A program made the translations under genes and the position numbers. A stretch of 10,504 nt of DNA from NCBI GenBank assembly GCA_031286085.1, contig JAITUX010000178.1, forward strand, positions 1 through 10,504. Reading direction: 5' to 3'. Below the pieces are notes generated by a model that was not told the DNA's origin, searched no databases, and saw only the letters and a list, made by a program, of their open reading frames with translations. Positions within the stretch are counted from its first letter, which is position 1. Each line of letters begins with the position of its first letter. The DNA comes from Candidatus Adiutrix sp. (GTDB lineage: Bacteria > Desulfobacterota > Desulfarculia > Adiutricales > Adiutricaceae). This document shows positions 1-6,245 of this stretch, piece after piece.

Positions 1-205
1 CTGGCAACGGTTGCTTGCCCCCCCCGTCTCCCCAACGCCCTGAATATCCCTTCTTAATTATATCACGATTCTGACAGAGCCGAAGTCAAAAATTTGGCGA
101 TTATAAGTGTATGGCCTCCCCTTTATAAAAAGACGGATAATATACTTTTAATTTACAATATGAAGAATTTGATTAAACATTGTTGCGAAAATATTAAAGG
201 GAGGG
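1..205. other. AT-rich non-coding region upstream of the small secreted protein gene
   Basis: I see no gene here. Bases 1-50 hold an inverted repeat (GCAAC-G-GTTGC) and a run of eight C (18-25). From about 50 to 200 the composition turns strongly AT-rich, unlike the rest of the window, which is typical of a promoter region. Several promoter-like hexamers are visible, such as TTTACA at 152-157, GATAAT at 136-141 and TACAAT at 154-159. No pair has a convincing -35/-10 spacing, so I name no promoter. The region most likely drives the + strand genes that follow. Confidence 0.4.
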
Positions 206-286
206 ATGATGTTGGGCGTTACCGGTTGGCGCCGCAAAACGCCTCTGAAGCCCCCTAAATCATACCCCAAAAACCTTGTTGGATGA
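206..286 (+). CDS. possible 26-residue leader ORF before the small secreted protein
   Basis: A short ORF begins with two adjacent ATG codons (206 and 209) right after a strong purine-rich stretch (AAAGGGAGG, 196-204) and ends at TGA 284-286. This is 3 bases before the ATG of the next gene at 290. The peptide would be basic and Pro/Lys-rich (about 26 residues) with no recognisable domain. The ribosome binding sequence is much better than the one directly before the 290 gene, so the ORF could act as a leader that feeds ribosomes to the next start. The spacing is tight: about 1 base for the first ATG and 4 for the second. It could equally be chance, and I know no homologue. Confidence 0.25.
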   Translation: MMLGVTGWRRKTPLKPPKSYPKNLVG

Positions 287-289
287 TTT

Positions 290-670
290 ATGAACCGAAT
301 GGCTGCCGCCCTGACTGTTATCCTCGCTTTGACCCTTTCAGCCCCGGGTTGGTCTCAGGTTGGAGGCAAGGATGCGGGCGGCTGCTACACGGACCAGAAG
401 TGGCGGCGGTATTGCCCGGAGGCCGTCAGCCCAGCCTCGGCCTCGGAGGCCGTAAAACAGGCCAAGGCCCGGGCCAAGGAAAAGACCCTGGAAACTTACG
501 AGGCCATGGAAAAGGCCAGGGCCAAGGCCAAGGAGAGGACGCTGGACGCACACGCCGCCATGAAGAAAGCCTTGGCTGCTGCTGGGGCCAAGTCCAGTGT
601 TACCGGCCGAATCCCGGGCGGCTATTGGTATATTGCCGAAAACCAGGACCCGGGGACCGAAATCGAATGA
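290..670 (+). CDS. small secreted protein with a duplicated Lys/Ala-rich helix, function unknown
   Basis: I do not recognise this 126-residue protein. Residues 1-23 look like a Sec signal peptide: Arg at position 3, a hydrophobic core (AAALTVILALTLSA) and a polar PGWSQ end. The mature part has two cysteines (C32, C42) ten residues apart that could form a disulfide. It then has a charged helix in which a segment of about 18 residues is repeated: KARAKEKTLETYEAMEK near 59-75 and KARAKAKERTLDAHAAMKK near 75-93. The tail is Gly/aromatic (GGYWYIAENQ). Codon use matches the GC-rich neighbours, and an overlapping frame on the same strand lacks such features. The ribosome binding site is weak (GGA at 281-283), so translation may depend on the ORF just upstream. 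It is probably periplasmic or surface-exposed. It converges with the tRNA-Sec/selA transcript, and no functional link to that operon is visible. Confidence 0.65.
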   Translation: MNRMAAALTVILALTLSAPGWSQVGGKDAGGCYTDQKWRRYCPEAVSPASASEAVKQAKARAKEKTLETYEAMEKARAKAKERTLDAHAAMKKALAAAGAKSSVTGRIPGGYWYIAENQDPGTEIE

Positions 671-765
671 CCCGCTTTTTAGCCTGACGATGGCTGGCAA
701 CGAAAAGGTAACGAAAAACGGAGTGGGGCGGAAAAGTCTTATGTGCTGGATTTTAAAAGACAAGT

Positions 766-863
766 TGGCGGGAATATGTGGGAATCGAACCCACCCAGGC
801 GGCTATTAACCACCAACACTGGTTTTGAAGACCAGGGGGCACACCAGTTACCCATATATTCCC
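766..863 (-). tRNA. selC: tRNA-Sec (anticodon UCA)
   Basis: This is selenocysteine tRNA. SerRS charges it with serine, SelA converts the serine to selenocysteine, and SelB delivers it to UGA. It has an 8-bp acceptor stem (GGGAATAT with ATATTCCC) and a T stem GTGGG/CCCAC with loop TTCGATT, giving the 8+5 pattern of bacterial tRNA-Sec. The anticodon stem is CTGGT/ACCAG with loop CTTCAAA, so the anticodon is UCA (bases 828-826). The variable arm is long and pairs GGTGGT with GCCGCC. A discriminator G and CCA are encoded at 769-766. Length is 98 nt. It starts 13 bases after the selA stop on the same strand, which suggests cotranscription and processing from the selA mRNA. Downstream, GTCTT/AAGAC followed by TTTT (about 735-762) is a weak terminator candidate. 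Confidence 0.97.
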
Positions 864-876
864 GTTAAACAATTTA

Positions 877-2277
877 TCATATTAACTCCTGGCCGGTCAA
901 ATCCTCCAGCGCGGCGGCGGCCCCGGCCAGGATAGCCAACTGGTCGGGCCTGATGGTCCGCACATCCAAAAGCAGCCGCTCGCGGTGGAGCCGGCCCACG
1001 ACGGGCGGCTCGCCCCGCCTCAAGGCGGCGTCCAGGCGTTCGGCCGACAGGCGGGGGTGGGTCACGGCCACGGCCCAGGAGGGCAGGGGGTATTCCGGGG
1101 CCGCCCCGCCGCCGGCCTGGCCCTCCACTTCCACCACGGCCAGCTGTAGGGCCGGGGCCGCATCGGCCAGGGCTGTTCTAAGGGTCTCGGCCCGGGCCCG
1201 GAGTTCCCCGTCTTCAATAGTCAGCATGGCCAGGGTCGGTATGTCCCGGCGGGCCCGGTCCGGGTCGAGGTGAAGCCTTAAGGTGGCTTCCAGGGCGGCC
1301 AGGCAGAGCTTGTCGATGCGCAGGGCCCGGGCCAGGGGATGGACCCTGAGCCGGGCCACCAATTCGGCCCGGCCAACCAGAAGTCCGGCCTGGGGGCCGC
1401 CCAGGAGCTTGTCGCCGCTGAAACAGACGAGGTCGGCCCCCGCGGCCAAGGCTTCGGCCGGCTCGGGCTCTCCGGGCATATCAAGCCCCACCGCGCCGCT
1501 GCCCAGGTCACAGATCAGGGGCAGGCCCCGGGCCGAGGCCAGAGCGGCCAATTCGGCCACCGTGGGTTTATGGGTATAACCTATCAGGCGGAAATTACTC
1601 GGGTGGATTTTTAACAGGCAGCCTGAACGCCCCGGCGCAATGGCCCCGGCATAGTCGGCCAGGGTGGTCTTGTTGGTGGTGCCGACTTCCCGCAGCACCA
1701 CGCCGCCCTGGGCCAGTATCTCCGGCAGACGGAAGGAGTCGCCGATCTCCACCAGTTCGCCCCGGGAGACGACGGCCTCCAGGCCGCCGCAGACGGCGGT
1801 CATGGCCAGGAGCAGAGCCGCGGCGTTGTTGTTGACCGCCAAGGCGGCGGCCCCGCCGGTCAGGCGGGTGAGGAGGCTTTCCACATGGGCCTGGCGGCTG
1901 ACCCTCTCCCCGGCCTGGGGGTCATATTCCAGGTTGGAGTAGGCCGCCGCTACTTCCGCCACCCTGGCGGCCACGGCCTGGCCCAGAACCGAACGTCCCA
2001 GGTTGGTGTGGAGAACCACGCCGGTGGCGTTCACCACCGGCCTTAGCCTGTGGGCGGTTTCCTCGGCCAGATGGCCGCGGACCGCGGCCAGAAGGCTTTC
2101 CGGGGCGGGCACGTCCGCGAGGCGGCCGGTCAGGAGGTCCCGGCGCAATTCCGCCAGGGCGCGGCGTATGGCCGCCAGGAGATGGACTCGCGGGGCCGAC
2201 GACAAGTCCGGCACGGCTTCGGCCCGCCGCAGGAGAAGATCGACCTTGGGTATGGCCCTAAGCGCAGCCGACGGCAT
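877..2277 (-). CDS. selA: L-seryl-tRNA(Sec) selenium transferase (selenocysteine synthase)
   Basis: This is a PLP enzyme that converts Ser-tRNA(Sec) to Sec-tRNA(Sec) using selenophosphate, as a ring-shaped oligomer in the cytoplasm. The 466 residues match the family's usual length. Residues 6-16 (LRAIPKVDLLL) are the typical N-terminal motif. VNATGVVLHTNLGRS (82-96) and VNNNAAALLL (148-157) are classic SelA motifs. EVGTTNKT lies near 197-204, and CFSGDKLLGGPQAG (285-298) holds the PLP lysine, K290. The ATG at 2277 is preceded by GGGGAGG with 8-base spacing. The stop is TGA followed immediately by TAA, a tandem stop that may guard against UGA readthrough in a Sec-using cell. The gene lies 102 bases after grdA and 13 bases before tRNA-Sec, so the Sec biosynthesis genes sit beside the selenoproteins that need them. 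A strong hairpin precedes it. Confidence 0.97.
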   Translation of the reverse strand: MPSAALRAIPKVDLLLRRAEAVPDLSSAPRVHLLAAIRRALAELRRDLLTGRLADVPAPESLLAAVRGHLAEETAHRLRPVVNATGVVLHTNLGRSVLGQAVAARVAEVAAAYSNLEYDPQAGERVSRQAHVESLLTRLTGGAAALAVNNNAAALLLAMTAVCGGLEAVVSRGELVEIGDSFRLPEILAQGGVVLREVGTTNKTTLADYAGAIAPGRSGCLLKIHPSNFRLIGYTHKPTVAELAALASARGLPLICDLGSGAVGLDMPGEPEPAEALAAGADLVCFSGDKLLGGPQAGLLVGRAELVARLRVHPLARALRIDKLCLAALEATLRLHLDPDRARRDIPTLAMLTIEDGELRARAETLRTALADAAPALQLAVVEVEGQAGGGAAPEYPLPSWAVAVTHPRLSAERLDAALRRGEPPVVGRLHRERLLLDVRTIRPDQLAILAGAAAALEDLTGQELI

Positions 2278-2300
2278 TTCCTGGGCCTCCCCTGGCGCAC

Positions 2301-2351
2301 GGGGAAGCGTTGATTAATGGTCTTTGGGCTTCCATTAATCAACGCTTCCCC
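2301..2351. repeat. perfect 20-bp inverted repeat (hairpin) between grdA and selA
   Basis: Arms 2301-2320 and 2332-2351 are perfect reverse complements of 20 bases each, around an 11-base spacer. The outer halves are GC-rich (GGGGAAGCG) and the inner halves AT-rich (TTGATTAATGG), unlike the surrounding sequence. In the grdA-selA transcript it would form a very stable stem ending 9 bases before the selA ribosome binding site. It has no U-tract on the - strand, so it is not a standard intrinsic terminator. More likely roles are 3'-end protection of the grdA message, partial attenuation, RNase processing, or a remnant of a small mobile repeat. Which applies cannot be told from one copy. Confidence 0.85.
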
Positions 2352-2379
2352 GAAGTCGTGATTGTTTTCAGTTCAGCGG

Positions 2380-2856
2380 TCAGAGGACGGACTTGCCGTG
2401 CCGGCCGCGCATTTCAGACACGGACTTGGCCAGGGCGGCGGTATCCAGAACCATCTCCATCATGCTGACCTGGTTTTCCCATTCCGCCGGGTCGGCTTCG
2501 GCCCGGAGGGCTTCTTCGAATATGTGGTAAACCGGCAGGCCCAGGGCAACCCCGGCCAGGGGACCGGCGAAGGTCGGGTCGCCGGCGGTGACTGTTTCGG
2601 CGTAGATGCCGGCCCCTTCCGCGTCGGAGGAGCCCAGGACCACGATGACGGCGTCGGTCCCGAATTTTTCAGCCGCGTCCTTGATCCGCTGTTGGTTCGC
2701 CAGATCCATGGCGCCAGCGGCCGTTCAGACAAAACACTCGGTGGCGGAAAAGACTATCTCCGCGCCGGAGTTTTTAAAGACGCTCTCCATGGCCGGGCTG
2801 GGGACTCCGTCCCTTTCTCCCAGGAGGAGAAGCTTTTTGCCGGTCAATTTTCCCAT
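2380..2856 (-). CDS. grdA: glycine/sarcosine/betaine reductase selenoprotein A (UGA-encoded Sec44)
   Basis: GrdA is the small selenoprotein that takes the carboxymethyl group from protein B as Sec-carboxymethyl selenoether and passes it to protein C; it is reduced by thioredoxin. The 477 bases include an in-frame TGA at 2727-2725, codon 44. Read as Sec, the product is 158 residues, exactly the usual GrdA length. Residues 39-50 read TECFVUTAAGAM, the invariant GrdA active site, with C41 three residues before U44. The N-terminal part contains GERDGVPSPAME (13-24). A conventional gene caller would start at the ATG at 2709 and lose the first 49 residues, including the active site. The ATG at 2856 has AAGGAG 6 bases upstream. 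A SECIS-like hairpin follows the UGA. The real stop is also TGA (2382-2380). Confidence 0.97.
2698..2727 (-). promoter_or_regulatory. bacterial SECIS-like element of grdA with the Sec UGA codon
   Basis: After the UGA (2727-2725) come 11 bases and then the stem CGCCA (2713-2709) / TGGCG (2702-2698), closing a 6-base loop TGGATC. The loop starts 16 bases after the UGA and has G at its second position, matching the general bacterial SECIS pattern of a short stem and a G near the start of the apical loop. SelB would bind this to insert Sec. The fold was made by eye. Confidence 0.7.
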
Positions 2857-2925
2857 AAAACGCTCCTTTCAGCAAGCGGCCCGGGCCAAAACCGCCAGGC
2901 GCTTTTTTTGAATTGGCATTACGCC

Positions 2926-2951
2926 CCGGAGCAAGGGATAGCGGGCTCCGG
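2926..2951 (-). other. intercistronic hairpin between grdB and grdA
   Basis: CCGGAGC (2951-2945) pairs with GCTCCGG (2932-2926) around a 12-base loop, beginning 10 bases after the grdB stop codon. No U-tract follows at once, although a run of seven A lies further down the transcript (2909-2903). It may stabilise the upstream message or favour separate grdA transcripts. GrdA is normally needed in large amounts, but that regulatory role is inference. Confidence 0.4.
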
Positions 2952-2961
2952 TTGGCTGGTT

Positions 2962-4263
2962 TTAAAAAACAGTCTGGTCCGACACATCGGCCGAAAGGGC
3001 CATAAGAGCCTTTTCCACCAGCTGGCGGCGGACCGCCACCTCCTCTTCCCGGGGGAGGGCGGGGTTGCCCAAGGGGTGGGGGATGGCCACGGTGGGAATG
3101 ATGCGGTTGGCCCCGACGCTCTTGGAGATGGGCACGATGGAGGCCATATGCGCCACGGGCATATCGCCTTTGTCCTCAATGGCTTTGGCCAGCGTTGCGC
3201 CGCAACGCGTGCAGGTCCCTCAGGTGGAGGTCAGGATGACCGCCTGGACTTCGGCCTCCCGAAGCTTCTGGCCGATCTCCCCGCCCCACTGGGCGGCGTG
3301 GGCCACCGCCGTGCCGTTGCCCACCGTGGCAAAATAAGTGGGGAAGAGACGGCCGATGCGGCCTTCCCTTTCCATGCACCGGAGCACGTCCACCGGCAGA
3401 ACCCGGTCGGGATCCTCGTTGGCGAAGGTCTGGTCATAGCCGCCGTGGGCGGTCTGGAAGTCTTCGCCGGTCAGGTCGTCCACCCCTTCCAGGCTGTAGG
3501 CGCCGTAGCTGCGGGCGCTGGAGGCGGGGATGTGGTCCGGGTTGCCCTTGGGCACTATGCCCCCGGAGGTGACCAGGGCGATGGTGGCCCGGCTCATGTC
3601 CTTGACGCCCGGGCGCGGCCTGACCCGGTCAAAGGCGGGCATCTTGTATTCGGTGAGGAAATACTGGCCCTTGATTTTCTTCATCAGCATATTCACCGCC
3701 CGTTCGGCCCCGATTTCATCGTGGAAGGTGTTCAGGCGCACCCCGCGTTCAATGTAGCCCTCCTCCGCCGCGCTCCCCAGCCGCCGGCCGTTCAGGAGCT
3801 TTATGGCGAAGGCGGCCATGGCCGGCACGGCCTGGCCCATGCCCCTGGCGCTGTCGGCGGTGGGCAGGATGAAGGTGTTGGCCTTGTATATCTCCACCCC
3901 GGGGTTTTCCGGAAACATGGCCGTCAAAGAGACGCGGCCGCGGGCGGCGGCGGCCGAAGCGGCCAGCCCGCAGGCCAGGCCGTAGCGCCCGGCGTTGAAG
4001 GCCGGGCCGGCCACCAGGGCCTGGGCCTGGTATTTATCCAGGGCTTGGCCGATGAACCCGGCCACCTCTTCCGGATGCCCCACGCAGTAGTTGTCCCCGC
4101 AGACCACGGTGGCCGCGATTTCCGCCTGGTCCCCCCAGGCCTGCTTCAAGGCCAGGCCGGGTCCGGCCGCCCCCGCGCGCAATTCAGGCGGGTGGTCGGC
4201 CTTATCCTCGCCGCCGACGCCGCCGAAGAACTGGTTTATGTAATGTATGATGCGGTAAGCCAT
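2962..4263 (-). CDS. grdB: glycine reductase complex protein B, selenoprotein subunit (UGA-encoded Sec348)
   Basis: GrdB is the substrate-specific selenoprotein subunit of protein B. With the processed GrdE subunits it activates glycine as a Schiff base and transfers the carboxymethyl group to GrdA. The TGA at 3222-3220 is codon 348. Read through, the protein is 433 residues, close to the family's size. The upstream part ends ILTST and continues as U-GTCTRCGAT, the known Sec-x-x-Cys-x-x-Cys site of GrdB/GrdF/GrdH proteins (U348, C351, C354). The N-terminus RIIHYINQFFGGVGGEDKAD is the usual family start. I chose the ATG at 4263 because AAGGAG lies 7 bases upstream; an in-frame ATG at 4299 would add 12 atypical residues. 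The stop is TAA. The paralogues GrdF (sarcosine) and GrdH (betaine) are similar; glycine is favoured because a glycine riboswitch heads the operon. Confidence 0.95.
3192..3222 (-). promoter_or_regulatory. bacterial SECIS-like element of grdB with the Sec UGA codon
   Basis: Eleven bases after the UGA (3222-3220) a perfect 7-bp stem forms between GCGTTGC (3208-3202) and GCAACGC (3198-3192), closing the 3-base loop GGC. The loop begins 18 bases after the UGA with G first, as in typical bacterial SECIS elements. The hairpin also encodes the conserved TRCGAT residues, so it must satisfy both protein and RNA constraints. Confidence 0.78.
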
Positions 4264-4344
4264 AAGGCAACTCCTTGAGGTGAGGGCTGAAACTGTCATG
4301 CCCGGCTGCTTTCGAAATAAGAACCCTTTGAAAGCGGCTTGGTA

Positions 4345-5640
4345 TCAAATCGTGTAGGCGCCGATGCGGCTTAGGCCCAATTCGCAGGTGGCGCCCATAA
4401 TGGCCTGAAGCTCGACTTCCAGGGAACCGTCCGGGCGCCGGGAGCCGAAGAAGCCGCCGGCGACGACCTCGGCCTGGCCCGGGTCGCCGATGACCTTGGC
4501 CATGGCCGGCAGGATGATGGTGGCGTTGGCGTTGCCCGCGGTGACCACGGCGTCGCCTTCGGGGCAGGAATCGGCCAGGGACTGGCTGGCCCCGTTGGTC
4601 CCGGCGTATTCGTCGGTGACCAGGACCGTCTTGACGCCGGCCTTTTCAGCCTTGACGCAGTTGAGGATCAGGTCGGCGTCGGGGTTGCCGAAACCCTCCT
4701 CGGAAATGATGGCCGCCTCCGCCCCCAGGAGCCGGACCAGCCTGATGGCCAGGGATGAACTGCGCTGCTTGTCGGCCAGGGTCACGTTTTCATTGGTGAC
4801 GACCACGCCCACGAAGTTCAGTTCCGTCCCGTGGCGCTTGAAGAGGGCTTCGATGATGGGGTTGTTCTGGTGGGAAAAGGTGTTGTTCTTGTCGCAGGCC
4901 GAAACGCAGTTGCCCGAGACTATGGCCCCGTCCATGATTTCCGTGGGGCTCATGAGGGTGGGCAGGATTCTTTTGGCGTCCACGCCGTAAACCCAGGTGT
5001 CGTGGAGCAGGCCCTGGGACTGGAGCATATAGACGTAGGCCACCTTGGGCAGGTTCGGGTGGCGGGCCAGGGTTTCGCTCAAAGGCTGAAAATCATAGAC
5101 GGCCACCCGGTCGGCCCGGGCCGCCGCGGCCCGGCATTCGGCCGCCAGGTAGTGGGCCGCCTTAAGGCCGGCCAGCCGGCAGCATTGCTCGGCTTCGTGG
5201 AGCCTGACCCCCTCCCGCGGGGTCAGGACCAGCACCAGGTTGGCGGTCCTGGAAAACGGGGTATAGTCGGCGCCCGGGCCGCTCATGTCCACGATGCCCT
5301 CCTGGGCGGCGACCAGGCGGCCGGCGGTGAGCACGGCCGCGCCTTCCAGCACCAGGGTCTGGCCTTCGCCCACGGTCGTGTCCAGGGGGCCTATGAAGCC
5401 GGGGAAGACCTCCCCCGGGCCGGAGAGCTTGGCCCGGGGCTCCAGGGCGTCCTTGACCGGCATGATCCTTGTGTCTTCGCCGGGGTGGGCCAGGTCCAGC
5501 TCCACGCCGGCCAGGCCCCGGTCTTCCATTATGAGCGCCTTGAGTTCCTCCCGGTTTACGGTCAGAAGGCCGTTTTCCACATGGGTGGCCTCGCCGAAGC
5601 ATATCCGCCGGACGGAGATCTTATGCAGTTCCAGTTTCAA
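4345..5640 (-). CDS. grdE: glycine reductase complex protein B, GrdE proprotein (pyruvoyl-forming)
   Basis: GrdE is made as a proprotein that cleaves itself just before a cysteine. The new N-terminal residue becomes a carbonyl (pyruvoyl-type) group that binds the glycine amino group. The 431 residues match the family's length. The cleavage motif SGNCVSACDKNNT is present, with N244-C245 as the predicted cleavage pair (Cys242 in the studied Eubacterium protein, from memory). The start MKLELHKISVRRICFGEAT is characteristic. The start codon is TTG at 5640, supported by AAAGGAGG 5 bases upstream; no in-frame ATG nearby has an equal site. It overlaps the end of grdX by 20 bases, so the two are probably translationally coupled, and it is followed by grdB after 81 bases. 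The stop codon is TGA. The sarcosine (GrdG) and betaine (GrdI) paralogues cannot be excluded, but the glycine riboswitch favours glycine. Confidence 0.96.
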   Translation of the reverse strand: MKLELHKISVRRICFGEATHVENGLLTVNREELKALIMEDRGLAGVELDLAHPGEDTRIMPVKDALEPRAKLSGPGEVFPGFIGPLDTTVGEGQTLVLEGAAVLTAGRLVAAQEGIVDMSGPGADYTPFSRTANLVLVLTPREGVRLHEAEQCCRLAGLKAAHYLAAECRAAAARADRVAVYDFQPLSETLARHPNLPKVAYVYMLQSQGLLHDTWVYGVDAKRILPTLMSPTEIMDGAIVSGNCVSACDKNNTFSHQNNPIIEALFKRHGTELNFVGVVVTNENVTLADKQRSSSLAIRLVRLLGAEAAIISEEGFGNPDADLILNCVKAEKAGVKTVLVTDEYAGTNGASQSLADSCPEGDAVVTAGNANATIILPAMAKVIGDPGQAEVVAGGFFGSRRPDGSLEVELQAIMGATCELGLSRIGAYTI

Positions 5641-6172
5641 GGGAACCTCCTTTCAAGGGCCAGGCGTCCATGGTCCCGGCGCCTGGCGCCGAAAGGACCG
5701 CCTCGGACCAGCCCGCTTGCTCCAAGGCCGGACGCAGAAGTTCAAAATCCAAAAGGGCGCAGGCTTCCCGGAGCCCGGGGGGGGCCGGATTCGGGGCCTG
5801 GCTGTCCTGATACAGGGCCAGGGCTTCTTCCAAAAGCCTTAGGGACCACTCGTCGGCCAAAAGGCGCGTCGCTCCTTCCCGGGTCTGGACGGAGGCGCCG
5901 TCAAAGCGCCAAAGCAACGAGCGGTAAGGCTGCTGACGGGGTAGGAAATTGCCGTAGAGGGGATGGTGGAGAAGCCGCCAGCCGGCGTGAAGAAATCCGC
6001 GCCCGGCCAGAAGAACCTCCAAGGGGGGGCCTTCAATCAGAAAACACCGGAATTCGTCCGGGGCTTGAGAACTGGCCCGCAGCACCTGCGGGCTGGACCC
6101 GGCCCAGGGAATTCAGGCCAAGCCGTCGGCCTGACGCCAAACCGGGTTGTTGGTCAGAAGAGTGACAGACAC
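5621..6172 (-). CDS. grdX: GrdX family protein with an in-frame UGA at codon 20 (candidate selenoprotein or broken gene)
   Basis: GrdX is a small protein of unknown function found at the head of glycine/sarcosine/betaine reductase operons. The GTG at 6172 has GAGGTG 5 bases upstream, and residues 4-10 read TLLTNNP, the N-terminal motif I associate with GrdX. The same frame then meets TGA at 6115-6113 (codon 20, context DGLA-U-IPWAG) and continues into the family core: FLIEGPPLEVLLAGR (44-58), HAGWRLLHHPLYGN (62-75) and QQPYRSLLW. Read through, it is 183 residues, longer than GrdX proteins I recall (about 120), with extra residues between TNNP and the core and a C-terminal tail reaching into grdE. 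The alternative start GTG at 6085 would drop TNNP and has no clear ribosome binding site. There is no cysteine beside the UGA, unlike typical redox Sec sites. Whether it is a Sec codon or a nonsense mutation is open. Confidence 0.72.
6075..6115 (-). promoter_or_regulatory. candidate bacterial SECIS element after the grdX UGA
   Basis: From 6093 to 6075 the - strand forms a perfect 8-bp stem, GCCCGCAG with CTGCGGGC, closing loop GTG. The loop starts 27 bases after the UGA (6115-6113) with G first. Shape and loop resemble the grdB hairpin in this window (7 bp, loop GGC), and GCAGGT recalls the E. coli fdhF element. It lies further from the UGA than the grdB (18) or grdA (16) hairpins but inside the range I recall for bacterial SECIS models. 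In DNA this GC-rich, chance hairpins are common. Confidence 0.45.
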
Positions 6173-6177
6173 GGAAA

Positions 6178-6195
6178 CACCTCAAGGTTTCGAGG
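6178..6195 (-). promoter_or_regulatory. grdX ribosome binding site and a hairpin that could mask it
   Basis: GAGGTG (6183-6178) lies 5 bases before the GTG start of grdX and decides that start. CCTC (6195-6192) can pair with GAGG (6183-6180), hiding the site. With the riboswitch just upstream and no U-tract terminator visible between them, this suggests glycine controls translation by freeing the ribosome binding site. That is inferred from base pairing by eye. Confidence 0.45.
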
Positions 6196-6245
6196 CTCTG
6201 TCGCGTCTGCCCTTCCCAATGGAGCGGCGGCTTCAGAGGGCGTCG

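Noticed and set aside
338..763. 141-codon - strand frame opposite the small secreted protein
   Set aside because: It has no signal, domain or ribosome site, and the + strand frame has a convincing signal peptide.
2301..2351. Intrinsic terminator after grdA
   Set aside because: The stem is strong but no U-tract follows on the transcript. On the + strand it faces no gene that it would terminate.
2362..4278. 638-codon open frame on the + strand
   Set aside because: It runs antisense through grdA and grdB, whose products match known families with Sec sites. The frame is low-complexity Gly/His/Ala-rich and arises from GC-rich codon use.
4264..4299. Longer grdB start at 4299
   Set aside because: It adds 12 atypical residues, and the clear AAGGAG ribosome site is placed for the ATG at 4263.
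4831..6165. 444-codon open frame on the + strand
   Set aside because: Antisense to grdE and grdX, with no recognisable domain.
6086..6172. Frameshift as the explanation of the grdX interruption
   Set aside because: The TNNP start and the GrdX core are in the same frame, and only the TGA separates them. A frameshift would require two compensating changes.
6173..6245. Second complete glycine aptamer
   Set aside because: The core motifs CCGAAGG and AAACTCTCAGG do not occur again; only simple pairings are visible.
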